Source: Deuterostichococcus epilithicus (lineage: Eukaryota > Chlorophyta > Trebouxiophyceae > Prasiolales > Stichococcaceae). Taken from it: 64,000 bases of DNA. Positions 45,701 through 56,586 of this stretch are shown here, piece after piece (within the stretch, counting starts at the first letter, position 1; each line of letters begins with the position of its first letter). The stretch is taken from contig JAVTLE010000015.1 of assembly GCA_033439295.1 (NCBI GenBank), positions 2,418,001 to 2,482,000 of the forward strand, in the 5' to 3' direction. The notes beneath the pieces are model-generated. The model made no database searches. It had not been told where the DNA came from and was given only the letters and a program-made list of their open reading frames with translations. The position numbers and the translations under genes were made by a program.

Positions 45701-47256
45701 CGCCCTGTGTCAAAGGCTGACTGCCACTGATCGTGTGCTGTTGCTGCTCACACGAAGGCTGCCATCTTTGGGCTGCTCAACATCTTCAGCCGTCCTGCCG
45801 GCGGCTGGATCTCGGACCTGTGTGGCCGCCGCTGGGGCATGCGCGGCCGCCTCTGGTGGCTGTTCATCTGCCAGATGCTAGGCGGCCTTACCTGCATTGC
45901 GCTGGGCCTCGCCCAGGACACGTTTACCGGCACCATGGTATGCTCTTCACTTGTAATGTGCGTTGTTGGTCGCTCGCTCAGCGCCCCTAGTCGTCAGTTG
46001 TGAAATCATGACGCCCAGGCCAGTCTCGTATCCATTTCGTGGGCACGTGTTGCTGCCAGTTCTGCTGTGTCCGCACGGCCACCTGGCGTGGACATTCGAG
46101 CCAATTTCAGCCAGTGCCTGTTCCGGTGCGCAGGTTGTCGTGGTGTTGTTCAGCATCTTCGTCCAGGGCGCCTGCGGCGCGTCCTTTGGGGTCGTGCCTT
46201 TCGTCTCGCTGCGCGCCCGCGGCCTAGTCTACGGCTTCGTCGGTGCTGGCGGCAACACTGGCGGCGCGATCACGCAGGCAAGTGCAATGTGCCTTGTTCT
46301 CCCAAACAGTTTCTGCAACCCAGCTGCATCCGTGATGCTAGCTGCATGCGATGGGGGTGTAATGCGTCGATCGACTTATGGAGGTGGAAGCCAACTGATT
46401 GTCCATCTTCGAGCATCAAGCAGTGGCGGTGCGCAAACATTGTCGATCTGACCTGCTGCAGGCCATCTTCTTCACTCCGCAGTCGCTGGCTACAGCCGAT
46501 GCCCTCAAGTGGCTGGGGTGAGTCAGTATGCAATCCGTCATGGCAACGTCTTGGCGGCGTTCAATGCGCACCTGTTGCATCGAAGCAGCAAAGTGCAACC
46601 GCTGCTGCTGCGCAGGTGCATGATCTGCGGATGCACCATGTTCATCTGTTTCTTGTGGTGGCCGCAATGGGGCGGCATGTTCTGCGGGCCGAAGTTGAGC
46701 TACAGCTATAATATACATGCACTCGCCCGCCACTACCTCCTGTGAATGCCAGTTGCCTTGCATCACAGGCCCTCAGCCGGCAGCATCAGCCTGCAGCAGG
46801 TTGCATGCTTGCATCGACCCTCCTAGACGACGACATGTTGTGTGCAGGTCACATGAACGGCCCTTGATGTTGGTGACACCACACGAAGGGCTTATCACCC
46901 TGTCTGCAGGCCGGAGTCACGGAGGAGGACTACTACTATGCCGAGTGGAGCGCCACAGAGCGGGAGGCCGGCAAGCATTTGGCTAGCTCCAAATTCGTGA
47001 GTGTTTTCCTTTGCTTTCTGTTCTATTTTTGCCTAGCCGTGTGTTGCCTCCGCTAATGGTGGCGCCGCTCGAGTTTCAGTGGCCCACTCGTGAAGCGCGC
47101 ATGCTACGTAGTGCATGTCGACTGCTTCATGTGAGATGCCTGATTTCTGACACACATGCGAGCCTGGCGCAGGCGAACGAGTCGAAGAGCCAGCGCGGCT
47201 TCAAGCGCCTGGCGGCGGATGCGGCGCAGGCTCGCAAGTTCGAGCAGCACGTGTAG
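42765..47256 (+). CDS. NRT2: High-affinity nitrate transporter NRT2 (NNP family of MFS)
   Basis: Twelve-helix nitrate/nitrite:proton symporter of the plasma membrane. The early exons join in perfect phase: 42765-42866 (acidic N-terminus), 43004-43082 (FNRPHHMAFHLAWLGFF), 43319-43348 (FTSTFAAAP), 43782-43952 (IIRQDINLTKSGISGANVAS, GSFTDAFGPRMG), about 44091-44160 and about 44267-44384 (FVCCQYWCTAMFSPNVVG). Both nitrate signatures are present: AGGWGNLGGGFTQ (about 44340-44385) and GFVGAGGNTGGAITQ (about 46230-46277). Later exons: about 44740-44850 (YQAWRWAFFVPGAMHVLIAL), 45013-45100 (LPGGSFAELKRKG), NYRTWILLFT (about 45267), YGYCFGVELTIDNN (about 45479-45590), LLNIFSRPAGGWISDLCGRR (about 45777), AIFFTPQSLATADALKWLG (46462-46519), WPQWGGMFCGPK (about 46660), EEDYYYAEW (about 46920) and the terminal RGFKRLAADAAQARKFEQHV ending in TAG at 47256. 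The intron after 46277 has a GC donor (CAG/GCAAGT). Many NRT2 proteins need NAR2/NRT3; none is in the window. Nitrate and ammonium regulation is likely but not visible. Confidence 0.96.
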
Positions 47257-47883
47257 GTGCAGCAATATTACACGATGGCCATGAGCCACAACAGGGAGCT
47301 GCCATGTCAGCTGGGGGGACTGGATCACATCGGCAGAAGTACTGTAGGAGTTGGCATGGGAACTCGAGAATGAGCAGCCATGTCGTTGCCGTCGCTGGCA
47401 CATATTAGCTTGGATATAAATGTCTTCATTGGGCATCATATTGATATTCACTTGCCATACCGCCGTCGTCAGTTGAAGTACTTTCAGGAAGTTTGGTTGA
47501 AGTATGCATGAGGCGAAGCTGTTCCGACGAAGCTGTTGAGCCGAGCGAGATCTGTGAAGTATTATGAGCTGACGTGGTTCGTTCATCGGACGTCTTGCCT
47601 GGGTGATATGTTGTGAAGTCAACCAGTGTAATCCTGTCCTCTTGTAATTTCTATTCTGGCATGTGATATGCCTGCAGTTCCACGGCATCATGGGTGGGAC
47701 TACTACATCCGTGGCCGATTGGTTTGACTGCTTTGTAGTTGTCTTCTTCTAGCGTCCTACAACATCCGGTGACGATTCAATGCCTGCCACCGATCTGAGA
47801 GGGATCACCACGACGTTCACGCTGGCTCGTCGTCATGCATGCGCCAGCCGCCATCCATGCGCCATTCCATCCACCGCCGCTTT
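47257..47883. other. Convergent 3' region NRT2 / MGST3
   Basis: Both genes end here. TGTAA motifs on the plus strand at 47627-47631 and 47643-47647 would suit NRT2, and a minus-strand TGTAA at 47268-47272 could serve MGST3, giving overlapping 3' ends. No gene seen. Confidence 0.45.
47627..47647 (+). terminator. Two TGTAA polyadenylation motifs
   Basis: TGTAA at 47627-47631 and 47643-47647, about 370-390 bases after the NRT2 stop. Confidence 0.4.
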
Positions 47884-49566
47884 TCACTTCGTCAGCTTCA
47901 GCAGGCTGTTGGCGAACAAGATGACCTGCGAGGGAGTAGGCACAGCTCTGGAACACGGCAGCAGAACGACGCCATGCATCTGCTTCCCAAGGCCGGCATT
48001 ACCAGCAACACGCGACATCCAGCATGGGCCGCGTGGACGGCTCAGCAAACGGAGATCGGGACAGGCTGGAGCGGCAACGAGGGAGGGCCACGAAGAAGTC
48101 GCCAGAGGGCATTGCAAAGCGACCAATTGTCGATCACTTCCCACCTGAACGTACAGCGCCAGCAGCGCAAAGTAGGAGAAGGCGCCGCGGTTCCTCGCCG
48201 ACGGCGTCCCGGTGCTGTATCCCTGCGAGATGACACCCAGCATATGGCTTTGCACATGCAGAAGCACTTGTGCAGCGTCGTGGGGTGACGCATATGGCTT
48301 TGCACATGCAGAAGCACTTGTGCAGCGTCGTGGGGTGACGCACAGGGGCACAGCAGCAGGCGCGTGGTATTAATCGGCCAGGAATACTACGCCCGCAGGG
48401 CGTGAGCAGAGGCAGCCGAGTGCACGGCCAGCGGCTGCCGCAACAGCAATACGGGCAGAACCTTTCCAGTTTTGTGGAGTAGAAAAAGCCCACCTTGAAG
48501 TATACGAACTTGCCAACGTTGTACACCAGCGCAGCTACGGCTGCAGGGACTGGGTACTGCAATTGCATGAGCAGTTGTGTCGGGTTTCATGGCTGCCGGG
48601 CTGCCAGGGGCATTGATGGTCACATCCACGCTGCTGCACATTGCAGTCAAGGTCAAAGGCAAATCCAGAACAGCAGACAGCACTGCGCCGCTGCCATTCC
48701 TTTCTCTGAGGGTGAACCCCATGTGAAGATGGCTGCCAGCCTGCTGTGCTACAACCCCAGTCAACTCCCCCTGGGTTCCCCCGGGCGCGTGCCGCCACAC
48801 AGATGATGTGCAAAAACGGAACAGTGCCCTCCAGTCGCGCCAGCTGCGTGCAAAGCCTCGCAGGCTGCCCGCTTCAGCACGGTGCCAGGCAACGGAGGGT
48901 CGGCTAGGCATGCACAGCCTCGCAGGCGGCCCTGCAGCACCTTGATCGCTGCTGCGGCAAAGACGCTCAGGAAGTGCGGCAGCTGCTCCAGGCTGTTCTG
49001 GTGGCCCCGCTGCACGCAGTTAAACTCGGTCGCCTTCGGGTTGGAGCTCTCGGCGTAGAGGGTCGGGTACTTGACGCCGTACCTGCGGCGGCACACCGAC
49101 AGCAAAGCATGCGAGGCGGCGCTTCACGCCAGAAGGGTGACCACATCAGCAGCGGTGTGTGCCGATCGGCATGCTGTTGACTGCAGCGAGGCCGCTGCAC
49201 GGCTGCTGTGCATTCTACATCTCCTGGTCACGTGGCCGGCCACATCCAACTGGGCCATGTGGCTGCCCTGTCTGTCCACATGGGCGTGCCCACATGGGCC
49301 TCATCCAACATGTTCTGTCAGGAGCTTTAGCGGGCTCACTTCTTGCGGGCAGCGCTGACGCCCGCCGCCATGTACCTGCAGGCACGAAACACACAAGATC
49401 TGGGCTCTGGGCCATGTGTGACGCATGGCACCAATGAATTTGATTTCCGCCGTGGTGCCTACGCCAGACACTGCTCTCTACAGCTCCTGATCTGCGGGCC
49501 CGAGCGCACCAGTAGTGGACGAAGACAGTGACCAGCAGCGCGAGCAGCACGAAGCCGTGCTCCTGC
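47884..49566 (-). CDS. MGST3: MAPEG-family microsomal glutathione S-transferase 3
   Basis: Small integral membrane enzyme with glutathione transferase or peroxidase activity toward lipid hydroperoxides. Exons in order: about 49509-49566 (EHGFVLLALLVTVFVHYW), about 49340-49378 (YMAAGVSAARKK), about 48925-49083 (YGVKYPTLYAES, then the family signature FNCVQRGHQNSLEQLPHFL), about 48488-48560 (PVPAAVAALVYNVGKFVYFK), about 48147-48222 (GYSTGTPSARNRGAFSYFAL) and a last exon (VILFANSLLKLTK) with TGA at 47884. The split codons TAC-TG/G and AAG-AA/G join cleanly at the first two introns, and the order matches human MGST3 throughout (YGF..., ARKKY, FNCIQRAHQNTLE, YYTGEPSKRSRG). The first coding exon with the start codon is upstream of 49566 and not identified. 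Confidence 0.88.
48241..48340. repeat. Exact 50-base tandem duplication in MGST3 intron
   Basis: Bases 48241-48290 and 48291-48340 are identical (each begins CATATGGCTTTGCACATGCA and ends GGGGTGACG). The array lies 18 bases upstream, in gene sense, of the acceptor of the GYSTGTPSARN exon. Identity of 50/50 points to a recent duplication or a tandem repeat that varies in copy number. Confidence 0.95.
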
Positions 49567-50261
49567 CTGCGCGAGCACACAGCAGCCGAGCTTGAGTCCT
49601 ACTGCTCGCGAGGCGGCAGGCATGCATCTGCGCTGTGTCAGGGCGTGATGCTGCAGCGTAGACACAGCAGCAGCAGAAGCACGTTCGGCACTTCGTGAGG
49701 CGCCGATGTATGCAGCGCGTCTCACCTCAGTTCCACCTGCGGCGTTAGCAAAGCCGACGATCAGTAACGTGCAGAAGGAGATATCCTCTAAGCCAGACTG
49801 GTGCAGAGGGCATGGTGGATGTGGTTGCATTCATCTAAAGCTTCGAATAGCCCAGCGACACGATGCGAGTGTCACTGACATACCGCGATGGTGGAAGCAT
49901 CGAGGAGACCCATGACACGCTGGACGTTGGGACAGCAAGGAGAAGTGGCTGAAGCTCGGACGGCAGAGCGGCACTGTGAGACTTGAACAACTGGTGCAAA
50001 TAGTCCTAATAGCAAGACTGCAACTTGCGTCCGATTGCGCCTGAGGTTGCGCCTGAGGAATCGCACAGCAGTTCACATGGGCGGCAGCTGAAGCGAAGCC
50101 AAACGTTGCGACTGTCCTTCATGGTAGCAAACTGTTTCAGCCATTTGGGACTAGTCTCAGCGATGCAGCACGCTTGGCGACGTCAGCTGCACACTCGCAG
50201 CGCTCTTGCCTTCGCCATCGCTACAAGCTGCCCGGATTTGAGCCACTGGCGAGCACTGTCC
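49567..50261 (-). other. Region between MGST3 and Smr gene
   Basis: Must hold the first exon and promoter of MGST3 and the 3' UTR of the Smr gene. None could be placed with confidence. Confidence 0.4.
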
Positions 50262-53200
50262 CTATGCGCAATGCTCGATCCATGCTGCTCTCATCATCGC
50301 CGGGCTGCGGGGCCGCTCGGCCGCGACGCTAGCCCTCCGAGCTGCAGCGCCACACGATCCAAGCGTGAGTGCCACAGCGCGCTGCAAAGCAGCCCAGCAG
50401 CGTGCACAGCAGCAGCGTGATGAGCCGGCTCTCGCACAACCGCCGGCCACGTGCAGGGCGAGCGTGCAGCAGCCACAACGAGAGGATCTGTCCAGGGCAA
50501 CCAGCACCTGGACGACGATGGTGCCAGTGTCGGGCGCGGAGATGTAGCGGTGCCCCGCCTCGCTCAGCCAGCGCACCACAGCGGGCCGGATGCGCGGTCG
50601 GCCGCCGACGCTGTGGTGCCCCTTGCCTGCATCGCACAGGGCGCAGAACCGTTGATGCAGCACTGAAACATGACCGCCGCTCTCTGGAGCGCAGCTGTGT
50701 CTTCAGACACCAGACGAGGAGACACAGCTTCGGCCAGACATACAGCACACTCGCAGGCCCAGGCGCCACAGCCTCTGCGCCGGCTGCGCACCCGTGATGA
50801 CAGACAGGGCGATGCCGTCGGGGGCGCGGTAGGCGACGCCGCCCAGGCACTCGATGTGGTGCTCCAGCTCCGCCAGCGCTTCGTCGACCAGCATGCCGTG
50901 CAGATCCACCTGTAGTATAGATTGCCATCGGGAAGAGAATGAGATACAACAGGTGTGCTGTCCGCCATTCTAGGCTGGATGCGGTGCCAGCGCCTTATCC
51001 AGCAGCATGCCTTGCAGGTTCGCCCGTGAGTGTTCAGCCCCGATAAGGCAAAGGGAGTGCAAAACAATTTGTTGCAGGCGCATGTACAAGCGGCCCTGGC
51101 ACGCTCTGCCAGCGCTGCAGCCTCTGGAAAGTCTGTGCTGTCAACTCCAGATGAGAAGCTGTCATCGAGGTCACATTCCACAACACAGCGGCAGCAATCG
51201 CATCTATGCGATTGTCCACTGCAGCTCGGACCCTCCCCCCCGCTCCAGCTGGTACGACCCTCAGCGGCAAACGCGATGTAGCGCCTTTGCAGTTGCCAGC
51301 AGAACAGGCTACCAGGCCAGGGTTTAAGGCTTGGGGATTAGGCCGCCGCACCTCGAAGGTCTGCCGCCGGCCGATGTTGCTGCTGTTGAAGGCGACCACA
51401 TTGGACGCCTCCCGCTGCGCCCTGTACAGCAAATGGTGCTGCTCCTGCTGCTGCCGCCACCCTGCCTCCCCCTGCAGGTCGCCTGCACGTGGAGCAACAT
51501 CATCATCTTCATCATCATCATCATCATGGAAGCCATCGCACTGGACGGCCTCAGCCCGCTGCGCCTCGTACGTCATGTGGTGCTGCTGCTACCTTGCCAG
51601 GTCGCCCGCAGGTCGCCTGCAAGGTCGCCTGCAAGCAACGACAAGCGCCAACATCAACATGGAGCCAATCATGCTGTGACTGCCTCAGCCCATTGCGCCC
51701 TGTGCATCATGCTGTGCTGCTCCTGCTGCTGCCGCCACCCTGCCTCCCCGTGCGAGGTCACCTGCAGGCCACGCACACGGATCATATGCGCTCCAATCAC
51801 GGCGGCCGAGCTGTGCCGGCCCCAAGCCCGGCGCACATCCACAGAGGCGCCTGGGCAGCGCTGCAACAGGCACCTATCGGTGAGGACCTGAGAAAGCTCC
51901 CAGCTCTATGCCAGCGAACCGACGAAACCATGACAGCCGGGCGCCAGCCGCAAAGAAGCCGCAGGGGCTCTGAGCGTCGCACCTGCCCGGACTGCGGCGT
52001 CGGCGGCACGGCAGCACTCGTTGCGGGCCTGCCGGTGCGCAAAAGCGCTGGCGCGGCTGCTGTCGGCGGTTGTGCGTGCCTCGGCGCGGCGGGCCGCCAC
52101 CTCCGGGCTCCACTCCGGACGGACGTCCGCACTCAGCACCGACGCCTGCCAGCCCTGCACAGGGTTTGGGGATCCGGTTCTGGCTTGCACAGGCAGGGCA
52201 AGTCGTGTGCAAGTCTTTGGAGGAACGCAACACCCCTGATGCTGAGGCGCCCGACACAAGGCAGACTGGTGCAAGAGAGTAGACAACGAGGCGGCTGCCT
52301 GGACCGCACGTCTCACCGAGCATGACGAGGCCTGCCTGAGCGAAACCGCAGCCAACCCTTGGCAAGCTCGAACTTCCGTGTGCTGCTGAGGGTGCGACGC
52401 CACACACCTGCTGGCTGCCGCTGCCTTGTAGGCGAGACGCAGCCTGCCTTGGCGGTAGGTGCGGTAGGAGGAACGGCGGAGAGCCTGTGCTCCCGTCTGC
52501 CGCCGCTCCTGCTGCTTGCTGCCCAGGGCCTGCCTCGTCCCAGTCGCCAGAGCTCCTGCAGCAGGCAGGGTTGATCCAGGCATGCCGGTCAACAGCAGAC
52601 CACGGTTCAACCACTGCTGCACATCTTGGAGCAGCTCTTGCCTCTTGGCGAATCGTGGGTAAGCAGACTGGCGCACGAGAACGACCAGCGCATGACAACA
52701 TGATATAAAGCAAAGCTCATTTGTTCGATCAAAACCTCACCCATCAGAGCTGTATTGGGGGTCTGAAGCGCTGCCAGACGCCCGCGCCCGGTTAAGTTGC
52801 CGTCGCAGTATTGCCGCGACCCGCGACGCCCGCGCCTGCTGCTGCTGCGGGTCCGACGGGAGCGGAGGTGGAAACTGCCGGGAGCGGGCAGGCTGCTGCT
52901 GCTGCACCGGCTGTTGCGCTGGCAGTTGCGCCGGCGTGGACTGCCGAACTGGCCGCTGCCGCTGCTGTTGGTGCTGCAGCAGCTGTTGCTGCTGCTGCTG
53001 CTGCCGCTGCGGAGGTGGCAGCGGCGGCTGTGGAGGGGGAGAATGTTGGCGCTGCGCCCACCGCGGCGGCGGCGGCGGAGGCTGCACTTCATATGCGTGC
53101 TGGCCCACACCGCCGGTCGCTGGTCCAAACGCCGTCTGGACGAAGCGAGCAGCGTCCGGCGAAGCCTGCAGGAACTTTGCGGGACTGGCTGTGCTGCCGC

Positions 53201-54295
53201 CACGACCTGGGTGCACTCCCACGTCGGGGGCGGCTAGGGCGCTCTGGCGGCTGGACGACCCTGCATGGCTGGAGCCCTCTGCGTGGCCGAGGAGTCCAGC
53301 CTCTGTCCAGCCGCTCCAGCCGCTGAGGGAGTGCTCCTTGGCGCTGGCGGCCCCGCTGTGGCTGGTGAACGCCACTGGCGGCGGCGGCGGCGGCGGCGGC
53401 GGCGAGCCGAAGGCGGGCTCGTGGAGCATCTGGAGGAAGCCGGCCTGGAAATCCGGCGCCGCTTGCGTGCTGTCCTCAGCGCCCTCGCCGCCGATAGATT
53501 GCCTGCAGCGCACTGGACAGCGGTCTAGTCGCCCTGGTCGTCGCCCTGTGCCGGCAGTTGTATCTCGTGGGTCAAGTGCAAGACAAGCAGCCGCGCAGAG
53601 GGAAGAGGCGCCTGTGATGTTGAAATTGACTGCAAGAAGAGGACACAAACCTGTGGGCTCTGAAGAACAGGTCCGCCGGGTCTATCTCTCCGCTGCTGGC
53701 CGCCAGGCTGATCGGGCAAGGCGCCTCTGGACTGCTGTAGCGGCGCGCCGCGGCGGCTGCCTTTGCCGCGACCTGGAAAAGCATGTTCGGAGGGCTGTTG
53801 TGTCATCGCAAAGGGGCAAAGGGGCGAGTGCCAAAGCCTACATTAGGACAAGCTGGCGGGGAAATCACCTTTCGCGCCTCCAGGTCAACTTTGCTGTTGC
53901 CGACCGCCCGCGCCTTTTGTTTCGGTGCTTTCTGGCTGCGCTTTGGGGACCGAGGCAGCGGCGGCTCTGGACGGCTGGGTATTGACCTGCGAGTTGCGGG
54001 CGGGCGGTCGGCACCTCATGCCATCAGAATTTGTGCAGACCCCATGCAAGCAGCAAAGTGCCTGGAAGCTGCTGCTGCAACGCAAATCAACTGCAAGTGA
54101 TGCTTCTTGCCGAGGCTTTGCTTCGGCTGCAGCCACCCACCGTCGCTCTGAGTCCTGCAGCGGCGGTACTATTGACGGCCCCCCGCCGAACCTGAAGACC
54201 CTGGCTTCAGTCTGCTCCGGCTGCGGGTGCTCCTGCATCTGCTGCATGGCTGCGTGCACCGCGTCTGGGTTGTAGCACACCTCGCCATGCAGCAT
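50262..54295 (-). CDS. DUF1771-Smr domain protein with Gln/Pro-rich middle
   Basis: In order: ATG at 54293-54295 (MLHGEVCYNPDAVHAAMQQM, FRFGGGPSIVPPLQ); a basic exon at about 53870-53930 (QKARAVGNSKVDLEARK); about 53653-53770 (AAARRYSSPEAPCPISLAAS); a long Pro/Gln-rich exon from about 53510 to 52740 with poly-Pro (about 53380) and poly-Gln (about 52980); a DUF1771-like exon (about 51990-52150: RPEWSPEVAARRAEARTTA, HRQARNECCRAADAAVRAG); its continuation (about 51355-51477: EAGWRQQQEQHHLLYRAQRE, FNSSNIGRRQTFE); then the Smr domain, VDLHGMLVDEALAELEHHIE with SVITG (exon from about 50911), and GKGHHSVGGRPRIRPAVVRW, ending GTIVVQ (about 50510-50632). The DLHG and GxGxHS motifs of Smr nuclease/RNA-binding domains are intact. 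Plant DUF1771-Smr proteins of the CID5-7 type are RNA-linked; the role here is inference. The last residues (stop at 50262 or 50329) are uncertain. Confidence 0.75.
51409..51775 (-). repeat. Three tandem copies of the DUF1771 exon segment
   Basis: Diverged copies lie at about 51409-51480, 51553-51620 and 51686-51775, with periods of about 145 and 133 bases. In the sense strand they read EAGWRQQQEQHHLLYRAQRE, then QHHMTYEAQRAEAVQCDGF, then EAGWRQQQEQHSMMHRAQWA. The first and third share a 34-base identical run on the plus strand (CTGCTCCTGCTGCTGCCGCC plus the next 14 bases). All three stay open in one frame over much of their length. Confidence 0.8.
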
Positions 54296-54455
54296 CTTTG
54301 CTCCCACAAACCCTGCTTGTCACGGGTGATTCGTCACCAGACAGCCCAGCAACTGACGGGTCCGCACTGCGGCAGCACACAGACATCGTGGACGGACGCA
54401 AGGCAGGGCAAAGGTGGTTGAGGGCCTACAGGATGCTCCCTGTGACTGCAAGTTA

Positions 54456-56586
54456 TCAGGACCCTCTGGTGAGATTCGTGCCTTCCAGTGAGAACAGGAC
54501 TGGCGGCGCACTGCCGTCCGTCCAGATGGAGTTGAGCTTGCCCACCAGCTCGCCAGCATAGTTCGCGCGAATGCCTGGCAACAAAACGAATGTCAAGCAG
54601 GCGTAGATCTCGATGAACTGTCTTGCGGACCTTAAGACGACGAAATGAACTCGGCAGTTGATGCACACATGCACTGCACGAACCGGGCCAGGGGGACGAG
54701 TGGGGAACGCACCTTCCGCTACGGAGATCGTGACGTGCGGCGGCGCTGCAGAGTGCAGGTGACCTGGCAGTGTCACGTCAGCCGCCTGCACAGGCACAGC
54801 TTTCACGCATGACTGCAGCATTGGCGACGAAGGTCTGCTCGACGCTCGTGAATCCTGCAGATACGTCCATGTCAATGCACCGCAGGGGCACATGTCCACA
54901 GCGCAGCTGCGGAGATGCTGCCGGAGAGAAGCTGTACGATCATTCCGCTCATGGAGCAGACCCTCGGCAGCCAGCGCAATGCATTACTGAAAGACGGCTC
55001 TACCTGAGCCGCCTCGTTGGCGCAGAGGCGGCGCACCCCCAGCTGCGCCTTTGCCCCAAGCGGCAGCGCCATTACCTGCACATGGAGGAGATTTGCGGCT
55101 GCTCTCAGTGCGCACTGCTGCTGTGCAGGGCTCGTGAAGAATGTTCTTAAGAGGTGCGCAGAGACAGGCTGGAAATAGTCCCAATGGCCACAAAGGCCGT
55201 CTGCGCCAGCACCTGCTTCAGGGTGGGACGGTAGTCCAGCGTCACATGGTCTGCGTGCACGTTAGGGTGCTGCGCCGGCGCCACCGCCAGCAGCTGCTTC
55301 TGGCTGGCGGCCGTCAGGAAGATGCCGCTGTAGTGGATTGCCTGCCATTGGTCCACCAAGTCTCAAGGAGGCGGGGCAACAGAAAACGCTCGTGATGTGG
55401 GCCAGCTGTGGGCAGGGCAGTGCATGCTGTGAGCTCTGTGACCCTGCAAGTAGACCAGACATTGTCTTGGCAACACAATTGCAAGGGAGCTCGCCTGGGG
55501 CTCATCTCTGGGTGACGACGACACCGAAGGCACTCCCTGAGGCGGCTCTTCAACCCGCCGCGCCGCCGCCGAGGGCTGCACAGCCTCGTTCGGGTCTTCA
55601 TTACATGGTGGTGGCGGCGCCGGCGATACCGATGCGGTGTGTGCTGCCGCCTTGGCGGCCTTGCGCGACTTCGCCTTCGTTTGCGGCGGCGGGGCACTTG
55701 TCAGCGCGGCCGCAAGCTTTGCACCTCGCCTGGGGAATGGCGCCGTGGCTGAAGGGTGGCCACCTGCAGCGATGCCGTTTCCAAAGCCGCGCCCGACCGC
55801 TCGCACTCCCCCAGCGGCGATGCCCTCCGCCGCAGAACCGGGGAACGGGCTGGCCGCAGATGCCGTCAGGCGGCTGAAGGCCGTGTGCAGGTCCCCAGGC
55901 TGCCATGCAGGCCTGCTGCTGGTGCGGTCCGGCGCCTGGCGCTGCTCCAGCTGCGACAGCAGGCCGTGCAGGCTGCCTGCAGAGCCGTAGGCTGGGTCCG
56001 CAGGATGTGGCTGCGACTGCTGGGGATTCAGCGTCTGGCTGCCTGCTATCGCATCCCAGGCACCGCATACGTCAAGATCACCGACTTGTGTCACAGGTGG
56101 CGGTGCAGGCCCAGCGCCAAGATGTTCTGCAGGCGGCGGCTGCCAGCGCGGCCAGTATCCTCTGCTTCGCTGCGGTCTCGGCGGAGCACGATCTTGCGGC
56201 GTCCATCGCTGATGCTGCGGCTGCGGCTGCGGCTGCGGCTGCGGCCTTGATGCCGGCTGGTCGGCCTCCATAAAAGATGATTCATGGAAGACGCCATCGC
56301 CTGAGTAGTGCTCCGACGACTGCGGTGTCTCCGGTGGCTGCGGAGCGGCCAGCACGCCCGCAGGCTGCCGCGTCTGCAGGCTGGTCACGGCCAGGTTGGC
56401 AGCAGCGGCTTTCAGCGCCTCCAGCTGCTGCGTGTGCGGCGGCACGACCCGCGTCCGCCTCCTGGGCTTTGATACCGGGCTGGAGCTGCCGACTGAGAAA
56501 GATGTAAACTGGCCCAGTGAAGGCAGCGTGGCTGCATCGGAGGAGTCGCTCATGTGTTCCAGGACGTCCTCAGATGCAGAACTCAT
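54456..56586 (-). CDS. 2H phosphoesterase (tRNA-ligase CPDase/LigT-like) with disordered N-terminus
   Basis: The ATG at 56584-56586 (MSSASEDVLEHMSDSSDAA) opens a long exon of about 360 codons, rich in Pro, Gln, Ser and Ala, including a PQPQPQPQ run (about 56217-56245). Three or four short exons then encode the catalytic domain: about 55215-55360 (YSGIFLTAASQKQLLAVAPA, then NVHADHVTLDYRPTLKQ); about 55008-55080 (ALPLGAKAQLGVRRLCANEA); about 54717-54800 (VPVQAADVTLPGHLHSAAPP, then HVTISVAEG); about 54456-54570 (IRANYAGELVGKLNSIWTDG, VLFSLEG), stop at 54456. The two HxT motifs, HVTL and HVTI, about one hundred residues apart, are the signature of 2H phosphoesterases, which open cyclic phosphates on RNA or nucleotides. 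The layout resembles the phosphodiesterase end of plant tRNA ligase, but no kinase or ligase motifs are seen. The exon join near 55370-55500 is unsure. Confidence 0.75.

Noticed and set aside
52792-53326. Plus-strand and alternative-frame readings of the Gln/Pro-rich region
   Set aside because: Shadow frames of the CTG/CAG-type repeats; the minus-strand poly-Gln/poly-Pro frame is flanked by proper Smr-gene exons.
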